Part shown: positions 1-9,073 of the stretch, in pieces
How positions within the stretch are numbered: position 1 is the first letter of the stretch
How the letters are laid out: each line of letters opens with the position of its first letter
The notes under the pieces: generated by a model
What the model saw: the letters and a program-made list of their open reading frames with translations, nothing else
Databases searched by the model: none
What the model was told of the DNA's origin: nothing
Assembly (NCBI GenBank): GCA_905479985.1
Contig: CAJQOM010000037.1
Location: forward strand, 1-33,668
DNA from: an uncultured Gammaproteobacteria bacterium
GTDB taxonomy: Bacteria; Pseudomonadota; Gammaproteobacteria; Nitrosococcales; Methylophagaceae
DNA length: 33,668 nucleotides
Reading direction: 5' to 3'
Made by a program: the position numbers and the translations under genes

Positions 1-333
1 CAAATCAAAGCACTTCGAAAACAGTTCTGGCAGCAAGTTAAAGTCACCGGCGTTGATAAAGATTTAAATCAGACGCTAGAAAGAGCGGGGCGTATTGCAG
101 ACTTTATCGAATTAGCTGAATTAATGTGCATCGATGCCTTAACGCGCGAAGAATCCTGTGGTTGTCATGCGCGAGCGGAGCATATTAGCGAGGATGGTGA
201 GGCACAGCGGCACGATGAAGATTTTTCTTATGTAGCAGCTTGGCAATACAGCGGTAAGATCAGCATGCCAGTATTGTATAAAGAAGAGCTGCACTTCGAG
301 TTTGTAAGACCTAATACAAGAAATTACCGATGA
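1..333 (+). CDS. sdhA: Succinate dehydrogenase/fumarate reductase flavoprotein subunit, C-terminal part (5' end outside window)
   Basis: The reading frame is open from the first base and ends at a TGA overlapping the next gene's ATG (ATGA). The 110 visible residues match the C-terminal domain of the SdhA/FrdA flavoprotein, with the run REESCGCHARAEH followed by SYVAAWQYSG and a tail rich in charged residues. This subunit carries covalent FAD and oxidises succinate (or reduces fumarate) at the cytoplasmic face of the membrane. The FAD-binding part is outside the window. The tail resembles the long soluble type seen in Bacteroidetes and some proteobacteria rather than the E. coli SdhA type; this is from memory of family sequences. 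The four-base overlap with the iron-sulfur subunit supports one operon and translational coupling. Confidence 0.85.
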   Translation, partial: QIKALRKQFWQQVKVTGVDKDLNQTLERAGRIADFIELAELMCIDALTREESCGCHARAEHISEDGEAQRHDEDFSYVAAWQYSGKISMPVLYKEELHFEFVRPNTRNYR

Positions 334-1058
334 TTTTCACCTTACATATCTGGCGACAAAAAAATGCCATCGCGCAAGGCTATTTTGAGCAACATCAAAT
401 CGATGTCAGCGAAAGTACTTCATTTTTAGAAATGATGGATGCGTTAAACGAGCAATTAATTGGTAATGGCCATGATGCCATTGCTTTTGATTTTGATTGT
501 CGCGAAGGTATTTGTGGATCGTGTAGCTTGGTGATCAATGGTGCACCGCACGGTAAGCACCGTGCAACGACCACTTGCCAAGCCTATATGCGTGATTATG
601 CCGATGAAGCTGAACTGTGGATTGAACCGTGGCGGGCAACAGCCTTTCCTATTGTGAAAGATCTGATCGTCGATAGAGCAGCATTCGATAAGATCATTCA
701 AGCCGGTGGTTATATTGCAACGCGAACTGGTTCTGCTAGTGAAGCGAATACGATTGCCATTGCTAAAGAGACTGCGGACGATGCCTTCGATGCGGCAACC
801 TGTATTGGCTGCGGCGCCTGTGTTGCCGTTTGCCCCAATGCGTCAGCGACCTTATTTGTGGCCGCTAAAGTAAGTCATTTATCTAGCTTGCCACAAGGTG
901 AAGTTGACTCACAGCGTGCGAAAAAGATGTTAACCGAAATGGATAGCCAAGGTTTCGGTACTTGCAGTAATTACCGTGAATGTGAACGCGCTTGTCCAAA
1001 AGAAATCAGCGTGTCCAACATCACTAAAATGAACAAACTGCTCTACCAACACGATTAG
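330..1058 (+). CDS. sdhB: Succinate dehydrogenase/fumarate reductase iron-sulfur subunit
   Basis: A 242-residue protein that passes electrons from the flavoprotein to the membrane quinone. All three cluster motifs are visible. The plant-type [2Fe-2S] ligands are C57, C62, C65 and C83 (CREGICGSC). The [4Fe-4S] ligands are C158, C161 and C164 with C222. The third-cluster ligands are C168, C212 and C218, with the position between C212 and C218 typical of a [3Fe-4S] site. Length is normal for the family. The start ATG overlaps the stop of the flavoprotein gene. The membrane anchor gene is not downstream, so in this operon type it would lie upstream of the window. No clear terminator follows; the next 90 bases are unremarkable until the nir control region. 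Confidence 0.9.
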   Translation: MIFTLHIWRQKNAIAQGYFEQHQIDVSESTSFLEMMDALNEQLIGNGHDAIAFDFDCREGICGSCSLVINGAPHGKHRATTTCQAYMRDYADEAELWIEPWRATAFPIVKDLIVDRAAFDKIIQAGGYIATRTGSASEANTIAIAKETADDAFDAATCIGCGACVAVCPNASATLFVAAKVSHLSSLPQGEVDSQRAKKMLTEMDSQGFGTCSNYRECERACPKEISVSNITKMNKLLYQHD

Positions 1059-1149
1059 TAGGCCCGTGATCGCCCGCTGAATAATTAATGTTTGTTGTGT
1101 CATCCAAGCTAGCTAATATTTCTTATAACGCACCAACCTGTTTTCATTG

Positions 1150-1166
1150 AGCACTTTAAAGGTGCG
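1150..1166. promoter_or_regulatory. Candidate NtrC binding site upstream of nirB
   Basis: The segment contains GCAC, seven bases, then GTGC, matching the core of the NtrC dyad (TGCAC-N7-GTGCA) with one end base off on each side. Its centre is about 109 bp upstream of the start predicted from the sigma-54-like element at 1241-1256, the usual distance for an enhancer. The same dyad occurs upstream of nrtA. Binding is inferred. Confidence 0.55.
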
Positions 1167-1240
1167 AAAGTGATGGTTAACTATACTAAAAATAGTGCGT
1201 AAAAAATAAAATAACAATTAAATTCAATGCCTTATTCATT

Positions 1241-1256
1241 AGGCATGATGTGTGCA
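1241..1256 (+). promoter_or_regulatory. Candidate sigma-54 promoter of the nir-nas operon
   Basis: The element AGGCATGATGTGTGCA has GG and GC exactly ten bases apart (1242-1243 and 1254-1255), the invariant spacing of -24/-12 promoters. The flanks match only moderately (AGGCAT for TGGCAC, GTGCA for TTGCA). Transcription would start near 1267, giving a leader of about 28 bases before the ATG at 1295. The upstream NtrC-type dyad raises confidence. A sigma-70-like pair (1092-1097 and 1114-1119, 16-base spacing) also exists further upstream. Confidence 0.5.
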
Positions 1257-1292
1257 ATGCCTCATTACATATAGTAATTTGCAATGAGGCAT
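1257..1292. repeat. Inverted repeat over the nirB ribosome binding site
   Basis: ATGCCTCATT (1257-1266) and AATGAGGCAT (1283-1292) are perfect inverted repeats with a 16-base spacer. The right arm contains GAGG (1286-1289), the likely ribosome binding site for the ATG at 1295. A related pair, ATGCCT (1228-1233) and AGGCAT (1241-1246), lies just upstream, so the arms could pair in two alternative ways. If transcription starts near 1267 the left arm would not be in the RNA, so the repeat may instead act at the DNA level. Confidence 0.6.
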
Positions 1293-1294
1293 GC

Positions 1295-3832
1295 ATGAGT
1301 AAGAAACAAACATTGGTGGTGATTGGTAATGGCATGGTGGGCCAATACTTCTTAGCGACGTTGATGGCAAGTGAGTCTAAGGGCGATTATCACGTCGTGA
1401 CGTTTTGTGAAGAGCCGGTTCCTGCTTATGACCGTGTACATTTGAGTGAATATTTTGCGGGTAAATCGGCTGCTGATTTATCGTTAGTGGAAGCTGGGTT
1501 TTTCGACGCCAATCATATCATGATTCATCTGGGCGATAGGGCAGTCTCTATCGACCGAGTGAATAAAACGGTGTGGTCTGAGAAAGACGTTGAGGTTCCT
1601 TACGACAAACTAGTTTTAGCGACCGGCTCTAAAGCTTTTATTCCGCCCATTCCTGGACATGATCGCGAGAACTGTATTCCTTATCGAACGATTGCCGATT
1701 TGGATGATATGTTAGCTGCGGCGAAGACGGCCAAAGTGGGTGCGGTTGTTGGTGGTGGTTTATTAGGTTTGGAAGCGGCCAAAGCGTTGCAAGACTTGAA
1801 TTTAGATACCCATGTCGTGCAATTTGGGCCGCGATTAATGTCAGCACAGTTAGATGATGGCGGTGCCGGCATGCTTAAGCAAAAAATCGAAGATTTGGGT
1901 GTGTCTGTCCATACCAATAAAAATACCATTGAGATTGTCGATGGTGAGTCATGCCAACATAAGATGATGTTTGCCGATGGCAGCGAGTTAGAAGCCGATA
2001 TGATTTTATATTCTGCGGGTATTCGGCCTAGAGATGAAATCGCTGCAAGCTGCGGCTTGAAAATTGCTGATCGTGGTGGGATTACCATTGATAATCACTG
2101 CCTGACTTCTGATCCCGATATTTATGCTATTGGTGAGTGTGCCTCATGGCAGGATCAAACCTTTGGCCTGGTGGCGCCGGGTTATGCGATGGCGAGAACA
2201 GCGATTGATCATTTGGCGGGTCGCGAACAACGGTTTACCGGCGCTGATATGAGCACTAAGTTAAAACTCAATGGGGTCGATGTGGCCAGTATTGGTGATG
2301 CCCATGCCACAACGCCTGGTGCTTTGGTGTATACCTACCAAAATGGGGTTGATGGCGTGTATAAACGCATTGTGGTGGGCCAAGATAATAAGCTTTTGCT
2401 CGGTGCTGTGTTAGTCGGCGATGCATCAGCTTACCCGACCTTATCGCAATATTATTCAAATGGGATTAATTTGCCCGAACATCCCGATTCATTGATTCTG
2501 CCTTCACGGTCTGGGGAGTCGGTTGGCCTAGGACCAGATGCCTTACCAACAGCGGCACAAATTTGTTCGTGTTATGACGTCTCAAAAGGGGATATTTGTT
2601 CAGCGATAGCAGGTGGCTGTACAACGTTGGGTGCGTTGAAATCTCAAACACAGGCGGGAACAGGGTGTGGCGGTTGTGCGGCGTTATTAAAGTCGGTATT
2701 GGACTGTGAGCTAGAAAAAGCAGGCATCGAGGTCAACACTGATATTTGTGAACATTTCCGGTATACCCGCCAAGATCTTTATAACCTGATTATGGTGGGG
2801 GAGATCAAAACGTTTAATACGCTGATTGAACAGCATGGTTCAGGCAAAGGCTGCGAAATTTGTAAACAAGCAGTGGGTTCAATCTTAGCGTCCTACTGGA
2901 ATGAGTATGTATTAAAAGAGGATCATTTAGGTTTACAAGATACTAACGATACTTTTTTAGCCAATATGCAAAAAGATGGTACCTATTCTGTTGTGCCAAG
3001 AATGGCTGGCGGCGAAGTCACGCCCGATATGCTGATTGTATTAGGTCAGGTGGCTAAAAAGTACGGCCTTTATACCAAGGTCACAGGCGGTCAGCGTGTT
3101 GATTTATTTGGTGCTCGAGTTGATCAATTGCCATTGATTTGGAAAGAGTTGATCGACGTTGGTTTTGAAAGCGGTCATGCCTATGGTAAATCGCTGAGAA
3201 CGGTTAAATCCTGTGTTGGTAGTAGTTGGTGCCGTTATGGCGTCGACGATAGTGTTGGTCTCGCGATTGAATTGGAAAATCGTTATAAAGGGCTGAGATC
3301 ACCCCATAAAATTAAGTTTGCTGTTTCGGGTTGTACCCGTGAATGTGCTGAAGCACAAAGTAAAGACATTGGCATCATCGCGGTTGAAGGTGGCTGGAAT
3401 CTTTATGTTTGTGGCAATGGCGGTATGAGACCACGCCATGGTGATTTATTTGCCACTAACCTTGATAAAGCAACGTTAATTAACTACATCGATCGGGTCT
3501 TAACTTTTTATGTCCGTACTGCTGATCGATTACAGCGTACTTCTGTTTGGATGGACAATATGGAGGGCGGATTGGATTATCTGAAATCGGTGATTATTGA
3601 TGACAAATTAGACATCGTTCAGCAGCTGGAAGATCAGATGCAACGTGTGACAGACAGCTATCAATGTGAGTGGAAAACAACGATTGAAGATGAGTCTAAG
3701 TTGAAACGTTTCCGTACTTTTGTTAACAGTGACAAGCACGATGAAAACATTATTTTTGTTGAGGAGCGTGGTCAGGTTAGGCCTGCAAGTCAAGAAGAGC
3801 GTGCTGATTTGAAACTTGCGGGGACAGCATAA
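1295..3832 (+). CDS. nirB: Assimilatory nitrite reductase [NAD(P)H], large subunit
   Basis: Cytoplasmic siroheme enzyme that reduces nitrite to ammonium with NAD(P)H; 845 residues, normal length. Order of domains: an FAD/NAD(P)H oxidoreductase (GNGMVG at 11-16, second Rossmann motif VGGGLLGLE near 152-160), a BFD-like [2Fe-2S] domain (C424, C426, C458, C461), a second short cysteine pair (C520, C523), then the nitrite/sulfite reductase half-domains. The siroheme/[4Fe-4S] ligands are C640, C646, C680 and C684. An upstream in-frame ATG at 1250 exists, but 1295 is chosen because it has GAGG five bases before it and its N-terminus matches the family. The stop overlaps the nirD start by one base. 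The preceding region suggests sigma-54/NtrC control. Confidence 0.95.
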   Translation: MSKKQTLVVIGNGMVGQYFLATLMASESKGDYHVVTFCEEPVPAYDRVHLSEYFAGKSAADLSLVEAGFFDANHIMIHLGDRAVSIDRVNKTVWSEKDVEVPYDKLVLATGSKAFIPPIPGHDRENCIPYRTIADLDDMLAAAKTAKVGAVVGGGLLGLEAAKALQDLNLDTHVVQFGPRLMSAQLDDGGAGMLKQKIEDLGVSVHTNKNTIEIVDGESCQHKMMFADGSELEADMILYSAGIRPRDEIAASCGLKIADRGGITIDNHCLTSDPDIYAIGECASWQDQTFGLVAPGYAMARTAIDHLAGREQRFTGADMSTKLKLNGVDVASIGDAHATTPGALVYTYQNGVDGVYKRIVVGQDNKLLLGAVLVGDASAYPTLSQYYSNGINLPEHPDSLILPSRSGESVGLGPDALPTAAQICSCYDVSKGDICSAIAGGCTTLGALKSQTQAGTGCGGCAALLKSVLDCELEKAGIEVNTDICEHFRYTRQDLYNLIMVGEIKTFNTLIEQHGSGKGCEICKQAVGSILASYWNEYVLKEDHLGLQDTNDTFLANMQKDGTYSVVPRMAGGEVTPDMLIVLGQVAKKYGLYTKVTGGQRVDLFGARVDQLPLIWKELIDVGFESGHAYGKSLRTVKSCVGSSWCRYGVDDSVGLAIELENRYKGLRSPHKIKFAVSGCTRECAEAQSKDIGIIAVEGGWNLYVCGNGGMRPRHGDLFATNLDKATLINYIDRVLTFYVRTADRLQRTSVWMDNMEGGLDYLKSVIIDDKLDIVQQLEDQMQRVTDSYQCEWKTTIEDESKLKRFRTFVNSDKHDENIIFVEERGQVRPASQEERADLKLAGTA

Positions 3833-4170
3833 TGAGCTGGGTTGATGTGTGCAGTATCGATGACTTACAGCCGAACTCTGGGGTCTGTGCCTTAGTTAAT
3901 AATCAGCAAGTGGCGATCTTTTATATGCCAAAAGAACAAGCGATTTATGCGATTGATAATTACGATCCTTTTGGTGATGTCCATGTGTTATCGCGTGGTG
4001 TGATTGGCGATATTCAAGGGCGTCCGATGGTGGCGTCACCACTGTATAAACAACATTTTGATTTAGAGACTGGTCAGTGCTTTGAAGATGACACTGTCAA
4101 AGTCCCTGTTTATGGTGTTCAAATTAACGTTGGCCGAGTTGAAGTCACATTAGACGGAGCTGCACAATGA
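3832..4170 (+). CDS. nirD: Nitrite reductase small subunit, Rieske-like fold
   Basis: A 112-residue partner of NirB. It has the Rieske-like ferredoxin fold but lacks the Cys-His pairs that would bind a [2Fe-2S] cluster, which is normal for NirD. Recognisable family runs are NYDPFGDVHVLSRGVIGDI and VASPLYKQHFDLETGQC. Its start overlaps the nirB stop by one base and its own stop overlaps the start of the next gene (ATGA), so translation is probably coupled through the operon. Confidence 0.93.
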   Translation: MSWVDVCSIDDLQPNSGVCALVNNQQVAIFYMPKEQAIYAIDNYDPFGDVHVLSRGVIGDIQGRPMVASPLYKQHFDLETGQCFEDDTVKVPVYGVQINVGRVEVTLDGAAQ

Positions 4171-5078
4171 GCCTGGATTATTATATTGCCGATGTCTTTA
4201 CCAAAACACTGTTTGCGGGTGCTCAAATCGCTGTCTTTCCGCATGCTGATACATTGAGCGACGAGCAAATGCAGTTGATCGCACGTGAAATGAATTTATC
4301 TGAAACGGTCTTTGTGACCAATCCTGATAACCGGACGACCGATAGGACAATGCGGATTTTCTCGCCCTTGGCTGAAATTGATTTTGCTGGCCATCCCATT
4401 ATTGCGACGGCTTTTGTGTTGGCAAAATGTGGTGATATTAGTGTTACTGAGCCGAATACGCACTTACGGTTTAAGCAAAACAGGGGTGATTTTGACGTCA
4501 ATGTCTCTGCTAGTGCCGGAGAGGTTACATTGGTCCAGTTTTCTCAAAAAGTATCATCGGTGATTGACCGGTTTACCCCTTCGGATAACGAGTTGGCTGA
4601 GTTTCTATCACTTGAAAGCAATGCCTTAGATCATAAGCAATACAGCACACGTCTGGTGTCATGCGGCTTTCCTTATCTGATTGTGCCAGTTTGGAATTAT
4701 GACTCGGTCAGACAAGCCAAGTTTAATTTTTCCGCGTGGAGCCAATCGGCAGCACCCCAAACAGCAGCACAAGAGATCTTATTGTTTTCACCTAAAACAC
4801 CCTTTCAAGATGCTAATTTTAATGCACGATTATTAGGCCCGAATATTGGCCCATTAGAAGATCCACCGGTGGGTAGTGCGATGACTGCTTTTGCTAGTTA
4901 TCTGTGTTCATTTGATTTCACTCAACTAGGTACATACACCTTTTCTGTTGATCGAGGTGATGCCGTGAATAGACGTAGTGTGATTAATATTGAGATGGAT
5001 CATAAACGCCAATCAGAGCTAACACTGCGGATTGGTGGTGAAGCGGTGTTAGTGGCGCAAGGCATGATGGTTATTTGA
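4167..5078 (+). CDS. PhzF-family isomerase/epimerase-like protein inside the nitrate assimilation operon
   Basis: A 303-residue member of the PhzF (phenazine biosynthesis-like, diaminopimelate epimerase fold) family. The catalytic glutamate is E46 in NLSETVFV. The conserved FAGHP motif (H76) and the second-half EDPPVGSA motif (D232, G236) are present, and length is typical. The protein is not a membrane or redox component and has no established role in nitrate reduction. Yet it starts four bases inside nirD (ATGA) and is followed after 14 bases by the electron-transfer gene, so it is translated as part of the operon. The substrate cannot be told from sequence; PhzF relatives act on small amino-acid-like or aromatic metabolites. 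It could detoxify or recycle a metabolite, or be a passenger. Confidence 0.85.
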   Translation: MSLDYYIADVFTKTLFAGAQIAVFPHADTLSDEQMQLIAREMNLSETVFVTNPDNRTTDRTMRIFSPLAEIDFAGHPIIATAFVLAKCGDISVTEPNTHLRFKQNRGDFDVNVSASAGEVTLVQFSQKVSSVIDRFTPSDNELAEFLSLESNALDHKQYSTRLVSCGFPYLIVPVWNYDSVRQAKFNFSAWSQSAAPQTAAQEILLFSPKTPFQDANFNARLLGPNIGPLEDPPVGSAMTAFASYLCSFDFTQLGTYTFSVDRGDAVNRRSVINIEMDHKRQSELTLRIGGEAVLVAQGMMVI

Positions 5079-5092
5079 TAGCCGCGAAAATT

Positions 5093-6319
5093 ATGAAAGA
5101 AAAATTAGTTCTTATTGGTAATGGCATGGCGGGCATGCGTACCATTGAAGAGTTGTTAAAACTCGCGCCTGACAAATATGACATTACTGTTTTTGGCGCT
5201 GAGCCACATGGTAATTACAATCGCATCATGTTGTCGCCTGTGTTGGCAGGCGATAAAACGATTGATGAGATTATCACTCATGATGTGCAGTGGTATCAGG
5301 ATCATAATATCGACTTGCATACCGATACGACGGTGACAGCGATTGATCGCGTAAAACGAGAAGTCATTGCAGATGATGGCAGTGCCGTCAGTTACGATCG
5401 TTTGATTTTGGCGACAGGGTCTAATCCCTTTATGTTGCCACTACCGGGGAGTGAGCTAGAAGGCGTTATTAGCTTCCGTGATATCAATGACGTCAACACC
5501 ATGATTGAAACGGCTAAAACACATAATAATGCCGTGGTGATTGGGGGTGGTTTATTAGGTTTAGAAGCAGCAAATGGTTTGATGCAGCAGGGAATGGGTG
5601 TCACGGTTGTCCATCGTAGTGACACTTTAATGAACCAGCAGTTAGATCACGTGGCGGCAGGTTTAATGCGTGTAGAGCTTGAAGCTAAAGGGCTTAAGTT
5701 TTTGATGAATCATGCGACTCAGGCCTTAATGGGATCTGACCGTGTAGAGAAAGTGCAATTTGATGATGGCACTGACATCGCAGCTGATTTGGTGGTAATG
5801 GCGATAGGCGTTAGGCCTAATACTGCCTTAGCTAAAAAGGCTGGTGTTCTGTGTGATAGAGGCATTTTGGTCAACGATACCCTACAGACATACACCCCTA
5901 ATATTTATGCCGTTGGCGAGTGTGTACAACATCGCGAACAAACTTTTGGCCTTGTCGCGCCGTTATTTGAACAAGCGAAAGTCTGTGCGAACCATTTGGC
6001 TAACATTGGCATAGCGGTGTATATGACAACGGCGACAGCGACCCAACTGAAAGTGACCGGGATCGATTTATTTTCGGCGGGTGATTTTCGAGGTGATGGA
6101 CAGAGTCAAAGCATTATTTATAAAGATCCTCAGCGCTTCATTTATAAAAAATTGGTTATTAAAAATAATACGATTATCGGCATTGTGCTCTACGGCGATA
6201 CCCATGATGGCCAATGGTATTTCTCGATGTTGAATGAGCAGCAGGATATTTCAGCACTACGATCAACCTTGGTGTTTGGTCAGCAATACTGCGAACACCT
6301 AGAGAAGGTGGCGGTGTAA
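5093..6319 (+). CDS. nasC: FAD-dependent electron-transfer subunit of assimilatory nitrate reductase (NasC/NasB-like)
   Basis: A 408-residue pyridine nucleotide-disulfide oxidoreductase closely resembling the N-terminal half of NirB. FAD motif GNGMAGMRT lies near residue 9, the NAD(P)H motif VIGGGLLGLE near 150, and VYAVGEC near 280. It stops before any BFD or siroheme domain. Between a PhzF gene and nasA, its likely job is to pass electrons from NADH to NasA, as in Klebsiella and Bacillus. A TTG at 5075 in the same frame could also initiate and would overlap the phzF-like stop, but ATG 5093 gives the family N-terminus. The ribosome binding site is weak for both. The stop overlaps the nasA start by one base. 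Confidence 0.88.
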   Translation: MKEKLVLIGNGMAGMRTIEELLKLAPDKYDITVFGAEPHGNYNRIMLSPVLAGDKTIDEIITHDVQWYQDHNIDLHTDTTVTAIDRVKREVIADDGSAVSYDRLILATGSNPFMLPLPGSELEGVISFRDINDVNTMIETAKTHNNAVVIGGGLLGLEAANGLMQQGMGVTVVHRSDTLMNQQLDHVAAGLMRVELEAKGLKFLMNHATQALMGSDRVEKVQFDDGTDIAADLVVMAIGVRPNTALAKKAGVLCDRGILVNDTLQTYTPNIYAVGECVQHREQTFGLVAPLFEQAKVCANHLANIGIAVYMTTATATQLKVTGIDLFSAGDFRGDGQSQSIIYKDPQRFIYKKLVIKNNTIIGIVLYGDTHDGQWYFSMLNEQQDISALRSTLVFGQQYCEHLEKVAV

Positions 6320-8970
6320 TGGCTGAGGTGCAAATAACAAAAACAACGTGCCCTTATTGCGGCGTCGGTTGTGGTGTCTTGGTTAATAAAACGGCGGAAG
6401 GGGTGGTTTCAGTTCAAGGTGACCACGACCATCCGGCCAATTATGGTCGGCTGTGTTCTAAAGGGGCAGCGTTAGCAGAGACAATTGATTTAGATGGGAG
6501 ACTACTTCAACCATCCATTGATAGTGTGCCAGTCTCTTGGGATGAAGCCTTGGATAAAGTGAGTAGCAGACTCAGTCATATTGTCGACCAATACGGCCCG
6601 GATGCAGTGGCATTTTATGTATCAGGCCAATTACTAACCGAAGATTATTATGTTGCCAATAAGCTGATGAAAGGTTTTATTGGTGGCGCCAATATTGATA
6701 CCAATTCACGGTTGTGCATGTCTTCTGCTGTTGCAGGTTATAAACGGGCGTTTGGTTCTGACGCTGTGCCTTGTAATTATGAGGATTTAGAACAAGCCGA
6801 TTTAATTGTGCTGGTGGGGTCAAACCTAGCATGGTGTCACCCGGTTTTATTTCAGCGTATTAGCAAAGCCAAAGAACAGCGACTCGAGTTAACAGTGGTT
6901 GTTATCGATCCACGCAAAACAGCCAGCTGTGACATTGCTGATTTACATTTAGCGATTGAGCCAGGGTGTGATGCCATGTTATTTAATGGTTTATTACATT
7001 ACCTGCATCAACAGGGCGGGTTTGATGCTGACTTTGTCGCTAATCACACCGACGGCATGACAGCCGCTTTAGCAGCAGCACAGTCGGCCAGTGATCTGGC
7101 AGTATTGGCCGCGTATTGTGGTGTCGATTTGCAAGACTTAACGCAGTTTTTTGCCAGCTATGCGACGACAGAAAAAGTAGTGACGCTCTATTCACAAGGC
7201 GTTAATCAGTCGTCTTCTGGTACCGACAAATCGAACAGCATTATCAATTGTCATTTGGCAACAGGCCGCATTGGTAAACTGGGCATGGGGCCTTTTTCGA
7301 TAACAGGTCAGCCCAATGCGATGGGGGGCCGCGAAGTGGGAGGTTTGAGTAATCAACTGGCAGCCCATATGGAGCTGGATAATGAGCAACATCATGATCT
7401 GGTTTCGCGTTTTTGGCAGACAGATAATCTAGCGCTGACAGCAGGGGCGAAAGCCGTAGATATGTTCCAAGACGTTGCCAGTGGCAAGATCAAAGCAATT
7501 TGGATCATGGCAACAAATCCAGTTGTCAGCATGCCGGATGCCAATAAAGTCAAAAAGGCATTAGAACAATGCGAATTGGTGATTGTGTCAGATTGCGAAG
7601 CCAATACCGATACCACGGCCTGTGCCGATATTTTATTACCCGCTTTAGCGTGGGGAGAAAAGTCAGGCACCGTGACAAACTCAGAACGACGCATTTCAAG
7701 ACAACGCGAATTCTTAGCGCGGCCAGGACAAGCCAAGGCAGATTGGTGGATTATGTCAGAAGTCGCTAAACGTATGGGGTTTGAGTCTGCATTCGACTAT
7801 CAAAATAGCGCCGATATTTTTCGTGAACATGCCGCCTTATCGGGCTTTGAAAATAAGGGACAACGTGATTTTGATATCAGTGCCTTTTCTGAGATAACAG
7901 ACAATGATTATCAGCAGTTTAATCCCGTGCAATGGCCGGTTAATCAACAGGCGATGGGGGGGACAAAACGCTTGTTTACCGATAAACAGTTTTTCACTAA
8001 AAATGGTCGGGCACAACTGATAGCAATAGTACCTAGGAAACCTGTCAATAAGGTATCAAAACAGTATCCGCTGCTGTTGAATACCGGGAGAGTGAGAGAT
8101 CAGTGGCATACCATGACGCGAACAGCACGCAGCAGCAAGCTGAATAGCCACACTGCTGAGCCTATTGTGGAAATACATCAGGTTGATGCGGCAGCACTAG
8201 GTATAGAGCAGGGTATGTTGGCGATAGTGGCAAGCGACCGTGGTGAAGTGCTAGTCCGTGTTCAGATTAATGAAAGTCAACAGCAAGGCAATGTCTTTAT
8301 TCCAATCCACTGGAATCAGCAGTTTGCCTCGAATGGGCGCGTTGATGTGCTAATCGATGCCCATGTTGATCCTATCTCAGGGCAACCGGAATTTAAGCAT
8401 ACGCCCGTTAGTGTCACGCCCTATCGAGCTGTGTGGCATGGCTTTATATTATCGCGTCGACCCTTAAAACTGTCTGACCATGCCTATTGGGTGACCGTGA
8501 AAGGCCAGCAGTTTTGGCGCTATGAATTAGCCGGTGACAGGGTCATAGACGATATTGAATCATGGACTAAGCTGCAATTAGGGGATGATGGCGATTGGTT
8601 AGCGTTTGAAGATCAGGCACTAGGCCGTTATCGCGCCGTTAAACTACTGGGCGATCGGCTTGAGAGTGTGCTGTTTATTGCAGCCGACCATGATTTACCC
8701 AGTCGTACTTGGTTAAGTCAACTATTTGCTAATGACAGCATTACTGATGAACAAAGGGCAGGTTTATTAGCCGGTCGTCCAGGGGCTGGATTACCGGATT
8801 TGGGCACATTGATTTGTGCTTGTTTTGGCGTGGGTGAAAATACCATTATTGATGTCATCAATAATGACAAGTCATCTACAGTTGAAAAAATTGGCCAGTG
8901 CTTAAAAGCAGGCACCAATTGTGGCTCTTGTATTCCCGAGTTAAAAACATTGTTAGCGAATAATACTTAA
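6319..8970 (+). CDS. nasA: Assimilatory nitrate reductase, molybdopterin catalytic subunit
   Basis: An 883-residue cytoplasmic enzyme that reduces nitrate to nitrite at a bis-MGD molybdenum centre. The N-terminal [4Fe-4S] ligands are C11, C14, C18 and C46. The likely molybdenum ligand is C133 in SRLCMSSAV. Molybdopterin oxidoreductase and dinucleotide-binding domains follow. A C-terminal BFD-like [2Fe-2S] domain (C833, C835, C868, C871) is fused on, as in Klebsiella NasA, and is the probable entry point for electrons from the NasC-like protein. No twin-arginine signal is present, so this is the assimilatory and not the periplasmic enzyme. It is the last gene of the operon; no convincing terminator is visible right after its stop. 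Confidence 0.95.
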   Translation: MAEVQITKTTCPYCGVGCGVLVNKTAEGVVSVQGDHDHPANYGRLCSKGAALAETIDLDGRLLQPSIDSVPVSWDEALDKVSSRLSHIVDQYGPDAVAFYVSGQLLTEDYYVANKLMKGFIGGANIDTNSRLCMSSAVAGYKRAFGSDAVPCNYEDLEQADLIVLVGSNLAWCHPVLFQRISKAKEQRLELTVVVIDPRKTASCDIADLHLAIEPGCDAMLFNGLLHYLHQQGGFDADFVANHTDGMTAALAAAQSASDLAVLAAYCGVDLQDLTQFFASYATTEKVVTLYSQGVNQSSSGTDKSNSIINCHLATGRIGKLGMGPFSITGQPNAMGGREVGGLSNQLAAHMELDNEQHHDLVSRFWQTDNLALTAGAKAVDMFQDVASGKIKAIWIMATNPVVSMPDANKVKKALEQCELVIVSDCEANTDTTACADILLPALAWGEKSGTVTNSERRISRQREFLARPGQAKADWWIMSEVAKRMGFESAFDYQNSADIFREHAALSGFENKGQRDFDISAFSEITDNDYQQFNPVQWPVNQQAMGGTKRLFTDKQFFTKNGRAQLIAIVPRKPVNKVSKQYPLLLNTGRVRDQWHTMTRTARSSKLNSHTAEPIVEIHQVDAAALGIEQGMLAIVASDRGEVLVRVQINESQQQGNVFIPIHWNQQFASNGRVDVLIDAHVDPISGQPEFKHTPVSVTPYRAVWHGFILSRRPLKLSDHAYWVTVKGQQFWRYELAGDRVIDDIESWTKLQLGDDGDWLAFEDQALGRYRAVKLLGDRLESVLFIAADHDLPSRTWLSQLFANDSITDEQRAGLLAGRPGAGLPDLGTLICACFGVGENTIIDVINNDKSSTVEKIGQCLKAGTNCGSCIPELKTLLANNT

Positions 8971-9073
8971 AAAGTTTTACTTTAGTGCATGTGTCTATTT
9001 GAAGCGTTTATTATGGTGCATTTCTTAAAAGGTTATTTAGTTAATATCATTAAGAATCAACATCTTAAATAGT

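Noticed and set aside
1150-1294. ANTAR-type hexaloop hairpin in the nirB leader
   Set aside because: I looked for the AACGNN loop seen in the porin and nrtA leaders and for a terminator; neither is present. The inverted repeats here have loops of 8 and 16 bases.
3832-4170. NirD as a Rieske protein that lost its cluster ligands
   Set aside because: NirD small subunits normally lack the Cys-His ligands, so this is a family property and not damage.
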